Assembly (NCBI GenBank): GCA_013178155.1
Contig: JABLXH010000045.1
Coordinates: 1 to 37,127, forward strand
Length of the DNA: 37,127 nt
Source: Armatimonadota bacterium
GTDB taxonomy: Bacteria; Armatimonadota; Zipacnadia; Zipacnadales; UBA11051
Reading direction: 5' to 3'
Every line of letters starts with the position of its first letter. Positions within the stretch are counted from its first letter, which is position 1. Of the stretch, positions 1-7,277 are shown piece after piece. The notes under the pieces are model-generated. The model ran no database searches and was not told the DNA's origin. It saw nothing but the letters and a program-made list of their open reading frames with translations. The position numbers and the translations under genes are program-made.

Positions 1-198
1 CATGTAGCGGTTATCGGTGCCGTAGTAGCTCATCTGCACCAGCACGATGCGGTCCACGCCACAGGGCCGGGCGTGGGCCAGGAGCTCCTCTGGCGGGAAG
101 GTCGTGGGCGCCATGTCGGCGGCCGTGAAGCCTTCGGCCAAGGGATAGGCCCTCAAGTCATCGGTCCACACATGCACATGCGCATCAATGAAGCCCAT
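1..198 (-). CDS. Amidohydrolase (Amidohydro_2-type metal-dependent hydrolase), N-terminal part
   Basis: This is the 5' end of a gene that runs off the left edge; 66 codons are visible. The protein begins MGFIDAHVHVW, the first strand of an amidohydrolase TIM barrel with the HxH metal pair (His7, His9). A segment near residues 48-57 (CGVDRIVLVQ) fits the second strand of the Amidohydro_2 family. Members are usually 270-330 aa cytosolic hydrolases or decarboxylases acting on small cyclic or carboxylated substrates; the substrate cannot be told here. The ATG at 198 is preceded by AAAGGA about 8 bases upstream. It lies about 105 bases downstream of the DUF4838 gene on the same strand and may share its transcript. 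Confidence 0.75.
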   Translation of the reverse strand, partial: MGFIDAHVHVWTDDLRAYPLAEGFTAADMAPTTFPPEELLAHARPCGVDRIVLVQMSYYGTDNRYM

Positions 199-303
199 AT
201 TGGCTGTCCTTTCCTGGCAAGAGGCAGCAGACGTGGCCGCTGCGGAGGCCGATGTAACCCTTTCTCCGGTATCCGCTGTTGGACGCCGAGACGCTGACAG
301 CTC

Positions 304-2814
304 TTAATCCAGCGTCACCTCAGCGAGACGCTCGGGGACGTGCACGGTGCTGTAGGGCACCCAGGCGTCAATGTCCAGGCCCCCGGTGCCGTTGACCGCC
401 GGACTGCTGACCCGCACCACGTTCAGGTACACCTTCTCGCCGACCCGCGCCCCGTCTTGGTGCAGGCTGCGCAGGGGGATCGCCAGGCGCACCACCCAGC
501 GGTCGGGGACGGAGGTGTCCGAAATCGCCACGATGCCATGGTCGAGCAGTTCGACATTGCTGCCGCCGCCCCCCTCGCCGTTGGTGGTCGCCGCCACCGT
601 GCCCGTGGGGCCCACAGCGAACTGCCGGTAGGGCCTGCCCCGCTGCGCCGCTACGAACAGCTCCCAGGTGTCGAAGGGATAGACCCCTGCCGAGACCACC
701 AGCTTGCTCGTGTCGCATGGATCCGTCAATTCCAGATACAGGTGCGTGTTGTCATGGGCGATGCGGCCGGCAAGTGGACGGGGTGATGGCTTGTCGCCGC
801 CCCGCACATGGAAGCCGCCCGGCAGCTCGGCCGCCTGGTCCCAGGCGACCCGCGCCGGATCGCCTCCGCTGTCGGTCACCGCGGGAGCTGACATAGCTGG
901 GATCGGCGCCGTGGCGCGGGCGTGGTACTGGTCTGCCCCGGCCTTCATGTACTGCCAGGTCGCCAGGTCAAACAGCGCCACGCGCTGCCGATAGGGCTCG
1001 GTCTGGGCCAGGCGCTTGGCCTCCTCCACCCACTGCTGGTATCGCGCCATGCGCTCCGGAGTGCCCAGCCGCCCCCAGGCAATGTCCACGTTCTGGTGCA
1101 TGGCCGGTTGCTCGTAGTTGGCCGGGTCGCAGTAGGCAGCCTCGATGTCCAGGTACATCCGTTTCAGAGGTTCGGCGGCCGGGCCGTAGTAGCGGGTGAA
1201 GTACTCGTCCAGCAGGGCGTCTACGTCCAGCGACGGGTCATCCATGAGCTTGTAGGTGATATAGGCCTCGACTTCCTGGCCGTAGCCGCAATGGAACATG
1301 CCGCGAAAGCCATACCGGGCGAAGAGCTTCATCTGCTCGCCGATCTTGTGGGCGAAATAACCGGGGAAGGCGTGAAAGTTGCCATTGACGGCAATCTCCA
1401 CCGGGAACGTGTAGTAGAGCCACAGGTACATGGGACGCTCGTCCGCCTGCTTGGCCCAGGCGGCCAGAGCCCGCAGTTCGTTCTCATACTGCTGGGTGGC
1501 GTAGGGTAGACGGTTACAGGCGAAGCAGTACTGCACGGCCACATTGGGCTCGAGCTGGAAGGTCCGCGGCGGATAGGCGTGGGTCATGTAGGCCAGGGTG
1601 ACGATCCACTTGTCGGGATGGGTCTTGCGGACTTCCCTGGCGACCTCGTTGACGAAGTGGAAGAAGTAGTCCCCGTCGCGCCCGCAGGTGAAGTTGCCCT
1701 CGCCCTCGTCGCTCCTGGTAGCGGCGATGAGCTGCTGACACTCGTCACACTTGCAGAAGGCGGCGTTGTCCATGGGCTCGACGCAGAAGAAGTCGCCGGC
1801 GGCCTGTGAACCGGGGTACTTCTTGCCGGTGTCGAAGAACTCCCGAGCGTCTTTGGCGACCTGCTCGATGAGTCCCCGGTTGGTGTAGCACATCTGCGGC
1901 GGGCGGCCCTCGTAGCCTTGTGCGAACCAGTCCTTGTGCTGGCCCTCGAAAAGCTCCGGGTTCTGCGGGTTGGGCTCCCAGAAGCGGTCATAGTAGCCAT
2001 AGAGTGAGTGGTTGCCGGGCGTCAGCTCGCCGCCATCGCGCATCCGGTAGCGGAAGAGCTGCACGAACCCGCGCTTGGCGTGGATCCAGCGCCACCAGTC
2101 GCCCGCGAGTTTGGTGACCTCCGGGTAGGCCAGCGCGTCGTAGGCCTTCCACTCCTCCTCGGAGCGCGGCTGCAGGACCGTGAAGCGATCGTACTGCTCG
2201 CTGGGCAGATAGCAGGCGTACCGATAGCGGAAGAAGGGCTTGCGGGTCACGTCGGAGCCGCTCACGACCAGAGTTGGGCTGCGGGGAATGTCGGCCCCGA
2301 ACTCCGCCGGGTTGAACCAGCGGACGTTGCAGCAACGCTCCAGGAAGTCATAGACCGCATACATGGTGCCCATGGGCTTCCACATGTCCGGCCAGGTGCC
2401 GACCGCCTCGGGCGAAGGTAGCTGGGAGTACTCCACCTTGCCATAGTCCGGGTCGTCCTTTCCGGCCAGGATCAGGGCGTCGGGCAGAAAGCGGATGGCA
2501 TACTCCTGCTGCCCGAACTTGCGGTTCCATAGCCCCAGGCGTCGCGTAAAGTGACTCTCACCGACATACACGGGTACGCCCCCGACGGCCTCGCCCTCGG
2601 CGACGATGGGCACGTCGGCACCCGTGATCTGATGCAGGTGCCACTGGAGCTCATAGGCTGCAAACTGGGCGGCCCGGGTGGGGTGACTGCTGAGGACGAT
2701 GGTACACGCAGCCTGACCATCGCGAGTCAGCGTCAGACGCGGCGGCGCGGCCTGGGCCACGGCCACCAGGAGGAGCAGAACGACGAGCAGTGACAGGTCC
2801 AGTGCAAGGCGCAT
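304..2814 (-). CDS. Exported DUF4838 domain protein with C-terminal CBM9-like domain
   Basis: 836 aa. It begins with a clear signal peptide (MRLALDLSLLVVLLLL... ending near AQA, about residue 20), so it is exported. Residues about 25-120 resemble the N-terminal domain of GH67/GH20 enzymes (LSSHPTRAAQFAAYELQWHL, then an exposed-edge VPVYVGES). The central ~450 residues are DUF4838-like, with a Cys-rich CKCDECQ element typical of that family. The last ~190 residues look like a CBM9/DOMON-type carbohydrate-binding sandwich (WDQAAELPGGF, AHDNTHLYLELTD, ending IDAWVPY). The family is predicted to act on polysaccharides or uronic-acid-containing glycans, but no activity is established. ATG 2814 has GGGAGG 8 bases upstream; longer in-frame extension exists but would bury the signal peptide and overlap the upstream gene. 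Confidence 0.8.
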   Translation of the reverse strand: MRLALDLSLLVVLLLLVAVAQAAPPRLTLTRDGQAACTIVLSSHPTRAAQFAAYELQWHLHQITGADVPIVAEGEAVGGVPVYVGESHFTRRLGLWNRKFGQQEYAIRFLPDALILAGKDDPDYGKVEYSQLPSPEAVGTWPDMWKPMGTMYAVYDFLERCCNVRWFNPAEFGADIPRSPTLVVSGSDVTRKPFFRYRYACYLPSEQYDRFTVLQPRSEEEWKAYDALAYPEVTKLAGDWWRWIHAKRGFVQLFRYRMRDGGELTPGNHSLYGYYDRFWEPNPQNPELFEGQHKDWFAQGYEGRPPQMCYTNRGLIEQVAKDAREFFDTGKKYPGSQAAGDFFCVEPMDNAAFCKCDECQQLIAATRSDEGEGNFTCGRDGDYFFHFVNEVAREVRKTHPDKWIVTLAYMTHAYPPRTFQLEPNVAVQYCFACNRLPYATQQYENELRALAAWAKQADERPMYLWLYYTFPVEIAVNGNFHAFPGYFAHKIGEQMKLFARYGFRGMFHCGYGQEVEAYITYKLMDDPSLDVDALLDEYFTRYYGPAAEPLKRMYLDIEAAYCDPANYEQPAMHQNVDIAWGRLGTPERMARYQQWVEEAKRLAQTEPYRQRVALFDLATWQYMKAGADQYHARATAPIPAMSAPAVTDSGGDPARVAWDQAAELPGGFHVRGGDKPSPRPLAGRIAHDNTHLYLELTDPCDTSKLVVSAGVYPFDTWELFVAAQRGRPYRQFAVGPTGTVAATTNGEGGGGSNVELLDHGIVAISDTSVPDRWVVRLAIPLRSLHQDGARVGEKVYLNVVRVSSPAVNGTGGLDIDAWVPYSTVHVPERLAEVTLD

Positions 2815-2923
2815 GGTGGCGAACCTCCCGATGGGTTCGGTTGGCGGTCGAGAGACCCGGTGGGGGATGTTGGCCGGTGAGGGGGAGATGTCCTGCATGG
2901 GAGATCCGCCTGTCGCAAGGGGG

Positions 2924-4189
2924 CTAACGGACCGGGAGGGGCTCCACCGCCTCCCACTTCCCTGGCCGGCCGGCTTCCACGCAACGCCAGCCCCAGGGTT
3001 CGTCCGGCCCGGTCTGGCGGTTACGGAGGAAGGCACCGGCTGGCCAGATGCCCTTCTGCGGCGGGCCTTCGGCGGTCACGTCCCCCACCTGGTAAGGGCG
3101 CATCTGCTCCGGCAGGTCGCGAAGCCGCAGTTCGACCTGCTCCGGGCCGATGAAGAAGCGCAGGCAGGCTTCGCCCCGTACTTCCGCGGCATCGAAATAC
3201 GTGTCCAGGTCCAGCTTGTCGCTCACTCGCAGTACCGGCAGATCCGGGAAGCCGGTACAGTCGCGCACCACGATCTGGTTCGGGATCTCCTCGCAGAAGA
3301 TGAAGGCATTGCGGATCCGGTTGCCCAGGCAGTAGCAGTGGCAGGCCTCCATGATGATGAAGCTGGGAATCACCGGATATTCGTGGTCATAGCGGACCTT
3401 GTTCACCACCGCCGTGAAACCCGCAAACTCCCCCCCGAAGCGAAAGTTGCGACAGGTTACGCTGCCGTAGTTGTCAATCCAGCGCTGGTCGTTCTCCGGT
3501 GTCACCATGGGCACCCCACAGATGTGCTCGCACACCAGCCAGCCGTGGTTCTCGATGACGGCCTTATCCTTCATAGCCGGGCTGCTGGTGATCCAGCAGT
3601 CGCTCATCCTGGCCATGTCACAGTAGGTGACCAGTGCCTGGTCGCAGGTGATGAAGATACTGTTGGTGATGGTCAGGACCGTGGAGAAGCTCTGGTCGCC
3701 CAACTTCACCGCGACTCCGGTGGCGTTCTGGAAGACGCAGTTGTCTATCACAATGCGCCCGGTGTCTATGTTGGGATTGCCGATGTTGAGGTGGTGACGT
3801 CCGCCCAGGAAGGTCAGGCCGCTGACCCTCCAGCGCCACGCCCAGTCGTTGACGATGATGTCCACCGTCGGGTCGGTTTGCTCCAGGATGGCATTGCCCT
3901 CGCCTACGAGGTGCCCGCGAGGCTTGAGTGGAGCCGAGAGCCGGTAGCGCCCATTGGGGAAGTAGACCTCGGGCAGGGAGGTAACATAGCACTGTCCCTC
4001 GATGGGCTGCCAGGAGATGATCCGCTTCTCCGCGGCAGCGAAGGCGGCCTCGATGGCGGGGGTGTCGTCCGCGACGCCATCGCCGACGGCGCCAAACTCA
4101 CGGACGTTGAGCTGACCCGGCGCGGGCTGGGCGTTGGCGGCGAGGGACAGAGCGAGCACACCCATGGCGAGCAGTCCAAAGCGGAGCAT
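2924..4189 (-). CDS. Exported pectate-lyase-3-like right-handed beta-helix protein
   Basis: 421 aa with a signal peptide (MLRFGLLAMGVLALSLAANA). Directly after it comes the diagnostic start of the Pectate_lyase_3/GH28-like beta-helix family: LNVREFGAVGDGVADDTPAI at about residues 26-45. The rest alternates short strands and turns (for example GRIVIDNCVFQNATGVAV), as expected for a parallel beta-helix. Such proteins bind or cleave acidic polysaccharides; the catalytic type cannot be assigned. The ATG at 4189 is chosen because it begins the signal peptide and has AAGGA about 10 bases before it. An ATG at 4207 and a TTG at 4225 are alternative starts with weaker sites. It is 109 bases upstream of the DUF4838 gene and probably co-transcribed with it. 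Confidence 0.75.
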   Translation of the reverse strand: MLRFGLLAMGVLALSLAANAQPAPGQLNVREFGAVGDGVADDTPAIEAAFAAAEKRIISWQPIEGQCYVTSLPEVYFPNGRYRLSAPLKPRGHLVGEGNAILEQTDPTVDIIVNDWAWRWRVSGLTFLGGRHHLNIGNPNIDTGRIVIDNCVFQNATGVAVKLGDQSFSTVLTITNSIFITCDQALVTYCDMARMSDCWITSSPAMKDKAVIENHGWLVCEHICGVPMVTPENDQRWIDNYGSVTCRNFRFGGEFAGFTAVVNKVRYDHEYPVIPSFIIMEACHCYCLGNRIRNAFIFCEEIPNQIVVRDCTGFPDLPVLRVSDKLDLDTYFDAAEVRGEACLRFFIGPEQVELRLRDLPEQMRPYQVGDVTAEGPPQKGIWPAGAFLRNRQTGPDEPWGWRCVEAGRPGKWEAVEPLPVR

Positions 4190-4765
4190 GAGTACCCGTT
4201 CCTTCATCTCGGTCTGGTCACGCAAGCGGCGGCAAGCGCAATCCGGATGGCAGACTGCGACCTCTTGGACCGCGGCCCGGCGGCCGCACTCCGCCGCTGT
4301 GGCGCCACTCGGCAGGTGCCTTCGGCGCAGACCTCAATCTTCCCTGCCGAGAGGCCGGCGTGACCCGACCGCTCGCAATGAGGACCCGGGCGAGTGGCCC
4401 CCCGGGGCCACTTGCCGTGCTTCCGGCTAGCGCTGGGGTAGACAAGCGTCGCGTAAGTAGGTTACACTGTCCGTACATACACCCTACAACGCAGCCCTGG
4501 ACGCTGTTTGCGCCAAGCACACAGCCGGTTCGTAGTGATGGGACGTTCCCCGTCGGATGTCGACCCGGGAGGCGGCGCCTCCCTGCGGTCATGGCGCATC
4601 TGACCTAGCTTCCCCCATTCGACATCGGACCAGCAGACCCCAGGAGTGGCCTTCCGGCCCCCTGCGCCGCCGGGCGCCAGGGAGTCGATGGCTCAAGCAA
4701 GAGCCCGTCCGGGCTCGGGCCCGGCCTGCTGTCCTGCGGCTGACACAAAGGAGCTCAGGATCGTC
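4190..4765. other. Intergenic region between divergent genes; possible promoter and one hairpin
   Basis: 576 bases without a convincing gene; the short open frames have no ribosome site or recognisable product. A plus-strand promoter-like pair TAGACA (4439-4444) and TACACT (4463-4468) with an 18-base spacer is visible. On the minus strand TTGTAG/TGTAAC with 17 bases overlaps it. Both are imperfect and far from the starts at 4766 and 4189. GGGAGGC-ggc-GCCTCCC (4567-4583) can form a 7-bp hairpin with a 3-base loop. Nothing else stands out. Confidence 0.35.
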
Positions 4766-5491
4766 ATGTACCTTGAAGCACCCAGAATCGCGCCTGTGCT
4801 ATGCACCGCAGCGATGGTCGCCGGCTTTGCTGGCGTCGTCACTGTATCTCAGGCCAATACCAATCAGGCAAGCGACACGTCGCGGCTATCGCCGGGCGCG
4901 GCCGGCCAGGCCACGACCCTACGGTCCAGCGACGGACTGACTGCTGAGCAGCGCCTGCGCCGCGAGAAGTGTGGGCACATCTGGCGCACACTGTACCCGT
5001 GGAGCTACCACTCGGAGCTGGTGGACTTCTTCTGCGGCGAGCATGAGCGCGTGGGACTGGCCGAGATGTGGTGGGAGTCGCTGGTCTACGGTGCGTCGGG
5101 GAGCGAACTGCGACCGCGCATGGTCTGCCGTGGCGGCGGTATGGTCTCGCGAGGCCTGATGGACTGTGCCTGGACCTTCGCCAAGGACCATCGGCACCGT
5201 CTGGAGCCCCTCCTGGGTGGCGGCCGATCCTGGGGCCCGGACGCCCTCCTAGACCCCTGGGTCAGCATACGATGCCATGTCCTGGAGCTGGCCCACTACC
5301 GGCAGAAGTCCGGCCGCCAGGGCTGGAGCCTGCTGCGCCAGGTGTTCCTGCCCGTGAGTCCCGATGGCAGCCGAACGCTGCGGGAGCAGCGCCGCTGGCT
5401 GCGCATTGAGGCGACGCACCAACGCGCGGTGGGCGCCCTGCTGGCGCGACAGGCGAAGCGGCAGCCGACGCTGGTGAGCGCCAGGCCCTGA
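4766..5491 (+). CDS. Small exported protein, possible lytic-transglycosylase (SLT/lysozyme-fold) relative
   Basis: 241 aa. The N-terminus (residues 1-30) has a hydrophobic stretch (VLCTAAMVAGFAGVVTV) consistent with a signal peptide or anchor, followed by a Ser/Thr/Ala-rich linker. The conserved-looking core has a Glu in WWES (Glu104), then SRGLMD (residues 128-133) and LLDPWVSIRC (161-170). That order recalls the SLT transglycosylase fold: catalytic Glu in an ES pair, a GLMQ loop, then a DP..NI helix. If correct it would cleave or bind peptidoglycan in the envelope. The match is by eye and distant, so an unrelated fold is possible. The ATG has AAGGAG upstream with long spacing. It stands alone on the plus strand and ends at a strong hairpin. 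Confidence 0.45.
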   Translation: MYLEAPRIAPVLCTAAMVAGFAGVVTVSQANTNQASDTSRLSPGAAGQATTLRSSDGLTAEQRLRREKCGHIWRTLYPWSYHSELVDFFCGEHERVGLAEMWWESLVYGASGSELRPRMVCRGGGMVSRGLMDCAWTFAKDHRHRLEPLLGGGRSWGPDALLDPWVSIRCHVLELAHYRQKSGRQGWSLLRQVFLPVSPDGSRTLREQRRWLRIEATHQRAVGALLARQAKRQPTLVSARP

Positions 5492-5511
5492 CGGACCGGA
5501 CGGAGAACAGC

Positions 5512-5539
5512 GCGGGGCCGGTCGAGTGACCGGCCCCGC
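5512..5539. terminator. Strong GC hairpin, likely terminator for the plus-strand gene ending at 5491
   Basis: GCGGGGCCGGTC-GAGT-GACCGGCCCCGC is a perfect 12-bp stem with a 4-base loop, 20 bases after the stop at 5491. There is no long T tract, so it may be an atypical terminator or an mRNA end-stabiliser. It sits between convergent genes. Confidence 0.6.
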
Positions 5540-5557
5540 AGCTTGTGGAGCTCCCAC

Positions 5558-5579
5558 AGGCCGGCTGCTCCGCCGGCCT
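5558..5579. terminator. Second hairpin, likely terminator for the glutamine synthetase gene
   Basis: AGGCCGGC-TGCTCC-GCCGGCCT forms an 8-bp perfect stem, 11 bases past the minus-strand glutamine synthetase stop at 5591. A further small palindrome TGTGG-AGCTC-CCACA (5544-5558) abuts it. Together with 5512-5539 it makes a two-way termination zone between convergent genes. Confidence 0.5.
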
Positions 5580-5590
5580 CCCCACACGAC

Positions 5591-7024
5591 CTAGAGATCG
5601 TAGTACAGGACATATTCGTGCGGGTGCGGCCGCAGGTCCACGGCACTCACCTCGTCGCGCTTGAAGGCGATCCACGCCTGGATGATGTCCTCTGTGAACA
5701 CCCCGCCCGCCAGCAGAAACTCATGGTCGGCTTTCAGGGCGTCCAATGCGTCGGCCAGGGAGGTCGGGAGCTGAACGATGCGCGCCCGGTCCTCCGCCGG
5801 CATCTTGGTCACGTCCTGGTCAAAGGGGCCGAAGTTGTGGGCCGCCGGGTCAATCCCCTGGCGCACGCCATCGAGGCCCGCCATGGTCATGGCCGCCAGG
5901 CACAGGTAGGGGTTGCAGGTGGCATCGGGAGGCCGGAACTCAATGCGGTTTTCGCGCTCGTTGACCGCATAGGCGGGAACGCGGATAGCGGCCGTGCGGT
6001 TGGAGAGCCCGAAGAAGGCGCTGATCGGCGCCTCGTATCCTGGCACCAGACGGCGGTAGGAGTTCGTGCTGGGGCTGCAGAAGGCCAGCAGGGCGGCCGC
6101 GTGTTTCAGCAGGCCGCCGATCCATTGCAGCGCCAACGGGCTGAGGTGGGCGTAGCAGTCCGCCGGGTCCCAGAACAGTGACTTCCCCCCATGGGTCACG
6201 TACTGGTGCACGTGCATCCCGTTGCCCGCCTCGCCGAACATCGGCTTGGGCATGAACGTGGCTGAGAGGCCCTCGCGGACAGCGGTGTTGCGGATAATGT
6301 ACTTCATCTTCATGGTCGCGTCGGCCATCTGCAGCAGCGGGCCCAGTCCCACCTCGATCTCCACCTGCCCCGGCGCGCCCACCTCATGGTGGTGGTAGTG
6401 GCACTCGACGCCCGCCCTCTCGATGGCCAGCATCATGGCCGTGCGCGCGTCGTTGAGCAGGTCGCGGGGCGGCGCGGCATGGTAGCCGCCGTGGGCCGGG
6501 ATCTTATGGGCCAGGTTGGGCATCTCGTCAGCGTCCATATTCCAGGGCGCCTCGGCCGAGTCTACCTCATAGCCAGCGGCATTCATCTCCGACGCATAGC
6601 GCACATCGGAGAACAGATAGAACTCGAGTTCGGGCGAGAAGACCGGATGCCCCGGGCTAACCACCGTAGAGAAGTGGGCCTCGGCCTTGCGAGCGATGCC
6701 CCGGGGATCCCGGCTGTAGGCCTCACCGCTGATGGGCTCCACGATGTCGCAGATGAAGCTCAGGGTCCGGGCGCGGCAGAACTCGTCCACCATGCCGCTG
6801 CTGAGGTCGGGCACCACGCGCATGTCTCCGGCTTCCACCTTCTTGTAGCCGGGGTAGCTGGAGGTGTCTACACCGACGCCGTGGGCGAGGTCATCGGCCG
6901 TCAGGCGACTGGCGGGGACGGTGACATGGTGCCAGCGGCCGGGCAGGTCAGTGACCTTGAGGTCAACAGTCTGGACATCTTCCGCGGAGATGAAGGCTAG
7001 AACTTCTGAGGCTTCGGAGAACAT
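5591..7024 (-). CDS. glnA: Glutamine synthetase, type I
   Basis: 477 aa cytosolic enzyme that makes glutamine from glutamate, ammonia and ATP. Motifs are complete: PELEF with metal-binding Glu132/Glu134, the VEIE strand near 221-224, NGMHVHQ (residues 268-274), PGYEAPIS (328-335), SNRTAAIRVP (341-350) and the RIEFRPPD loop followed by NPYLCLAAM (371-379). The length is right for a GSI monomer (dodecamer). At the place where GSI-beta enzymes carry the adenylylated Tyr of NLYDLPPEE, this protein has DVTKMPAED, that is Thr406 in place of Tyr. Control by adenylylation is therefore unlikely, and feedback or transcriptional control more likely. ATG 7024 has AAGGGGG about 8 bases upstream. It is divergent from the glycosidase-like gene at 7278. 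Confidence 0.95.
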   Translation of the reverse strand: MFSEASEVLAFISAEDVQTVDLKVTDLPGRWHHVTVPASRLTADDLAHGVGVDTSSYPGYKKVEAGDMRVVPDLSSGMVDEFCRARTLSFICDIVEPISGEAYSRDPRGIARKAEAHFSTVVSPGHPVFSPELEFYLFSDVRYASEMNAAGYEVDSAEAPWNMDADEMPNLAHKIPAHGGYHAAPPRDLLNDARTAMMLAIERAGVECHYHHHEVGAPGQVEIEVGLGPLLQMADATMKMKYIIRNTAVREGLSATFMPKPMFGEAGNGMHVHQYVTHGGKSLFWDPADCYAHLSPLALQWIGGLLKHAAALLAFCSPSTNSYRRLVPGYEAPISAFFGLSNRTAAIRVPAYAVNERENRIEFRPPDATCNPYLCLAAMTMAGLDGVRQGIDPAAHNFGPFDQDVTKMPAEDRARIVQLPTSLADALDALKADHEFLLAGGVFTEDIIQAWIAFKRDEVSAVDLRPHPHEYVLYYDL

Positions 7025-7149
7025 CGGTGACCCCCTTGCTGCAATCGCCGCCCGTTGGCGGCTTGGTTCGGATTAGGCTTCCTGTGCTATGGTCCGCGGC
7101 TCAGCACCGGCTGGGGCTGGCCTGGCCGCGTGCTGCGGGGCCGGTGGCC

Positions 7150-7179
7150 ATTATGACTCCGTATTCCCACAAGACGCAA
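7150..7179 (-). promoter_or_regulatory. Possible sigma70-type promoter for glutamine synthetase
   Basis: Read on the minus strand, TTGCGT (7174-7179) and CATAAT (7150-7155) are separated by 18 bases. This is a fair -35/-10 pair in a locally AT-richer patch about 125 bases upstream of the glnA start. Similar pairs can arise by chance. Confidence 0.3.
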
Positions 7180-7198
7180 GGTTTTTTCGGCTCAAATT

Positions 7199-7214
7199 TG
7201 GCACAGGAACTGCG
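7199..7214 (+). promoter_or_regulatory. Possible sigma54 (-24/-12) promoter for the gene at 7278
   Basis: TGGCACAGGAACTGCG on the plus strand has GG (7200-7201) and GC (7212-7213) with the required 10-base spacing and a perfect TGGCAC -24 element. It would start transcription near 7225, about 53 bases before the ATG at 7278. No enhancer-binding protein with a sigma54 interaction domain is encoded in the window, so this rests on sequence match alone. Confidence 0.35.
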
Positions 7215-7277
7215 CTGGCCGCCGCGGAATAGCTGCAACGTCCATGCGAACTACGTTCCCTCTGCGGAGGCACGGCG

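Noticed and set aside
2813-4363. A 516-codon plus-strand frame
   Set aside because: Antisense to the Pectate_lyase_3-type gene, with no start signal or family features.
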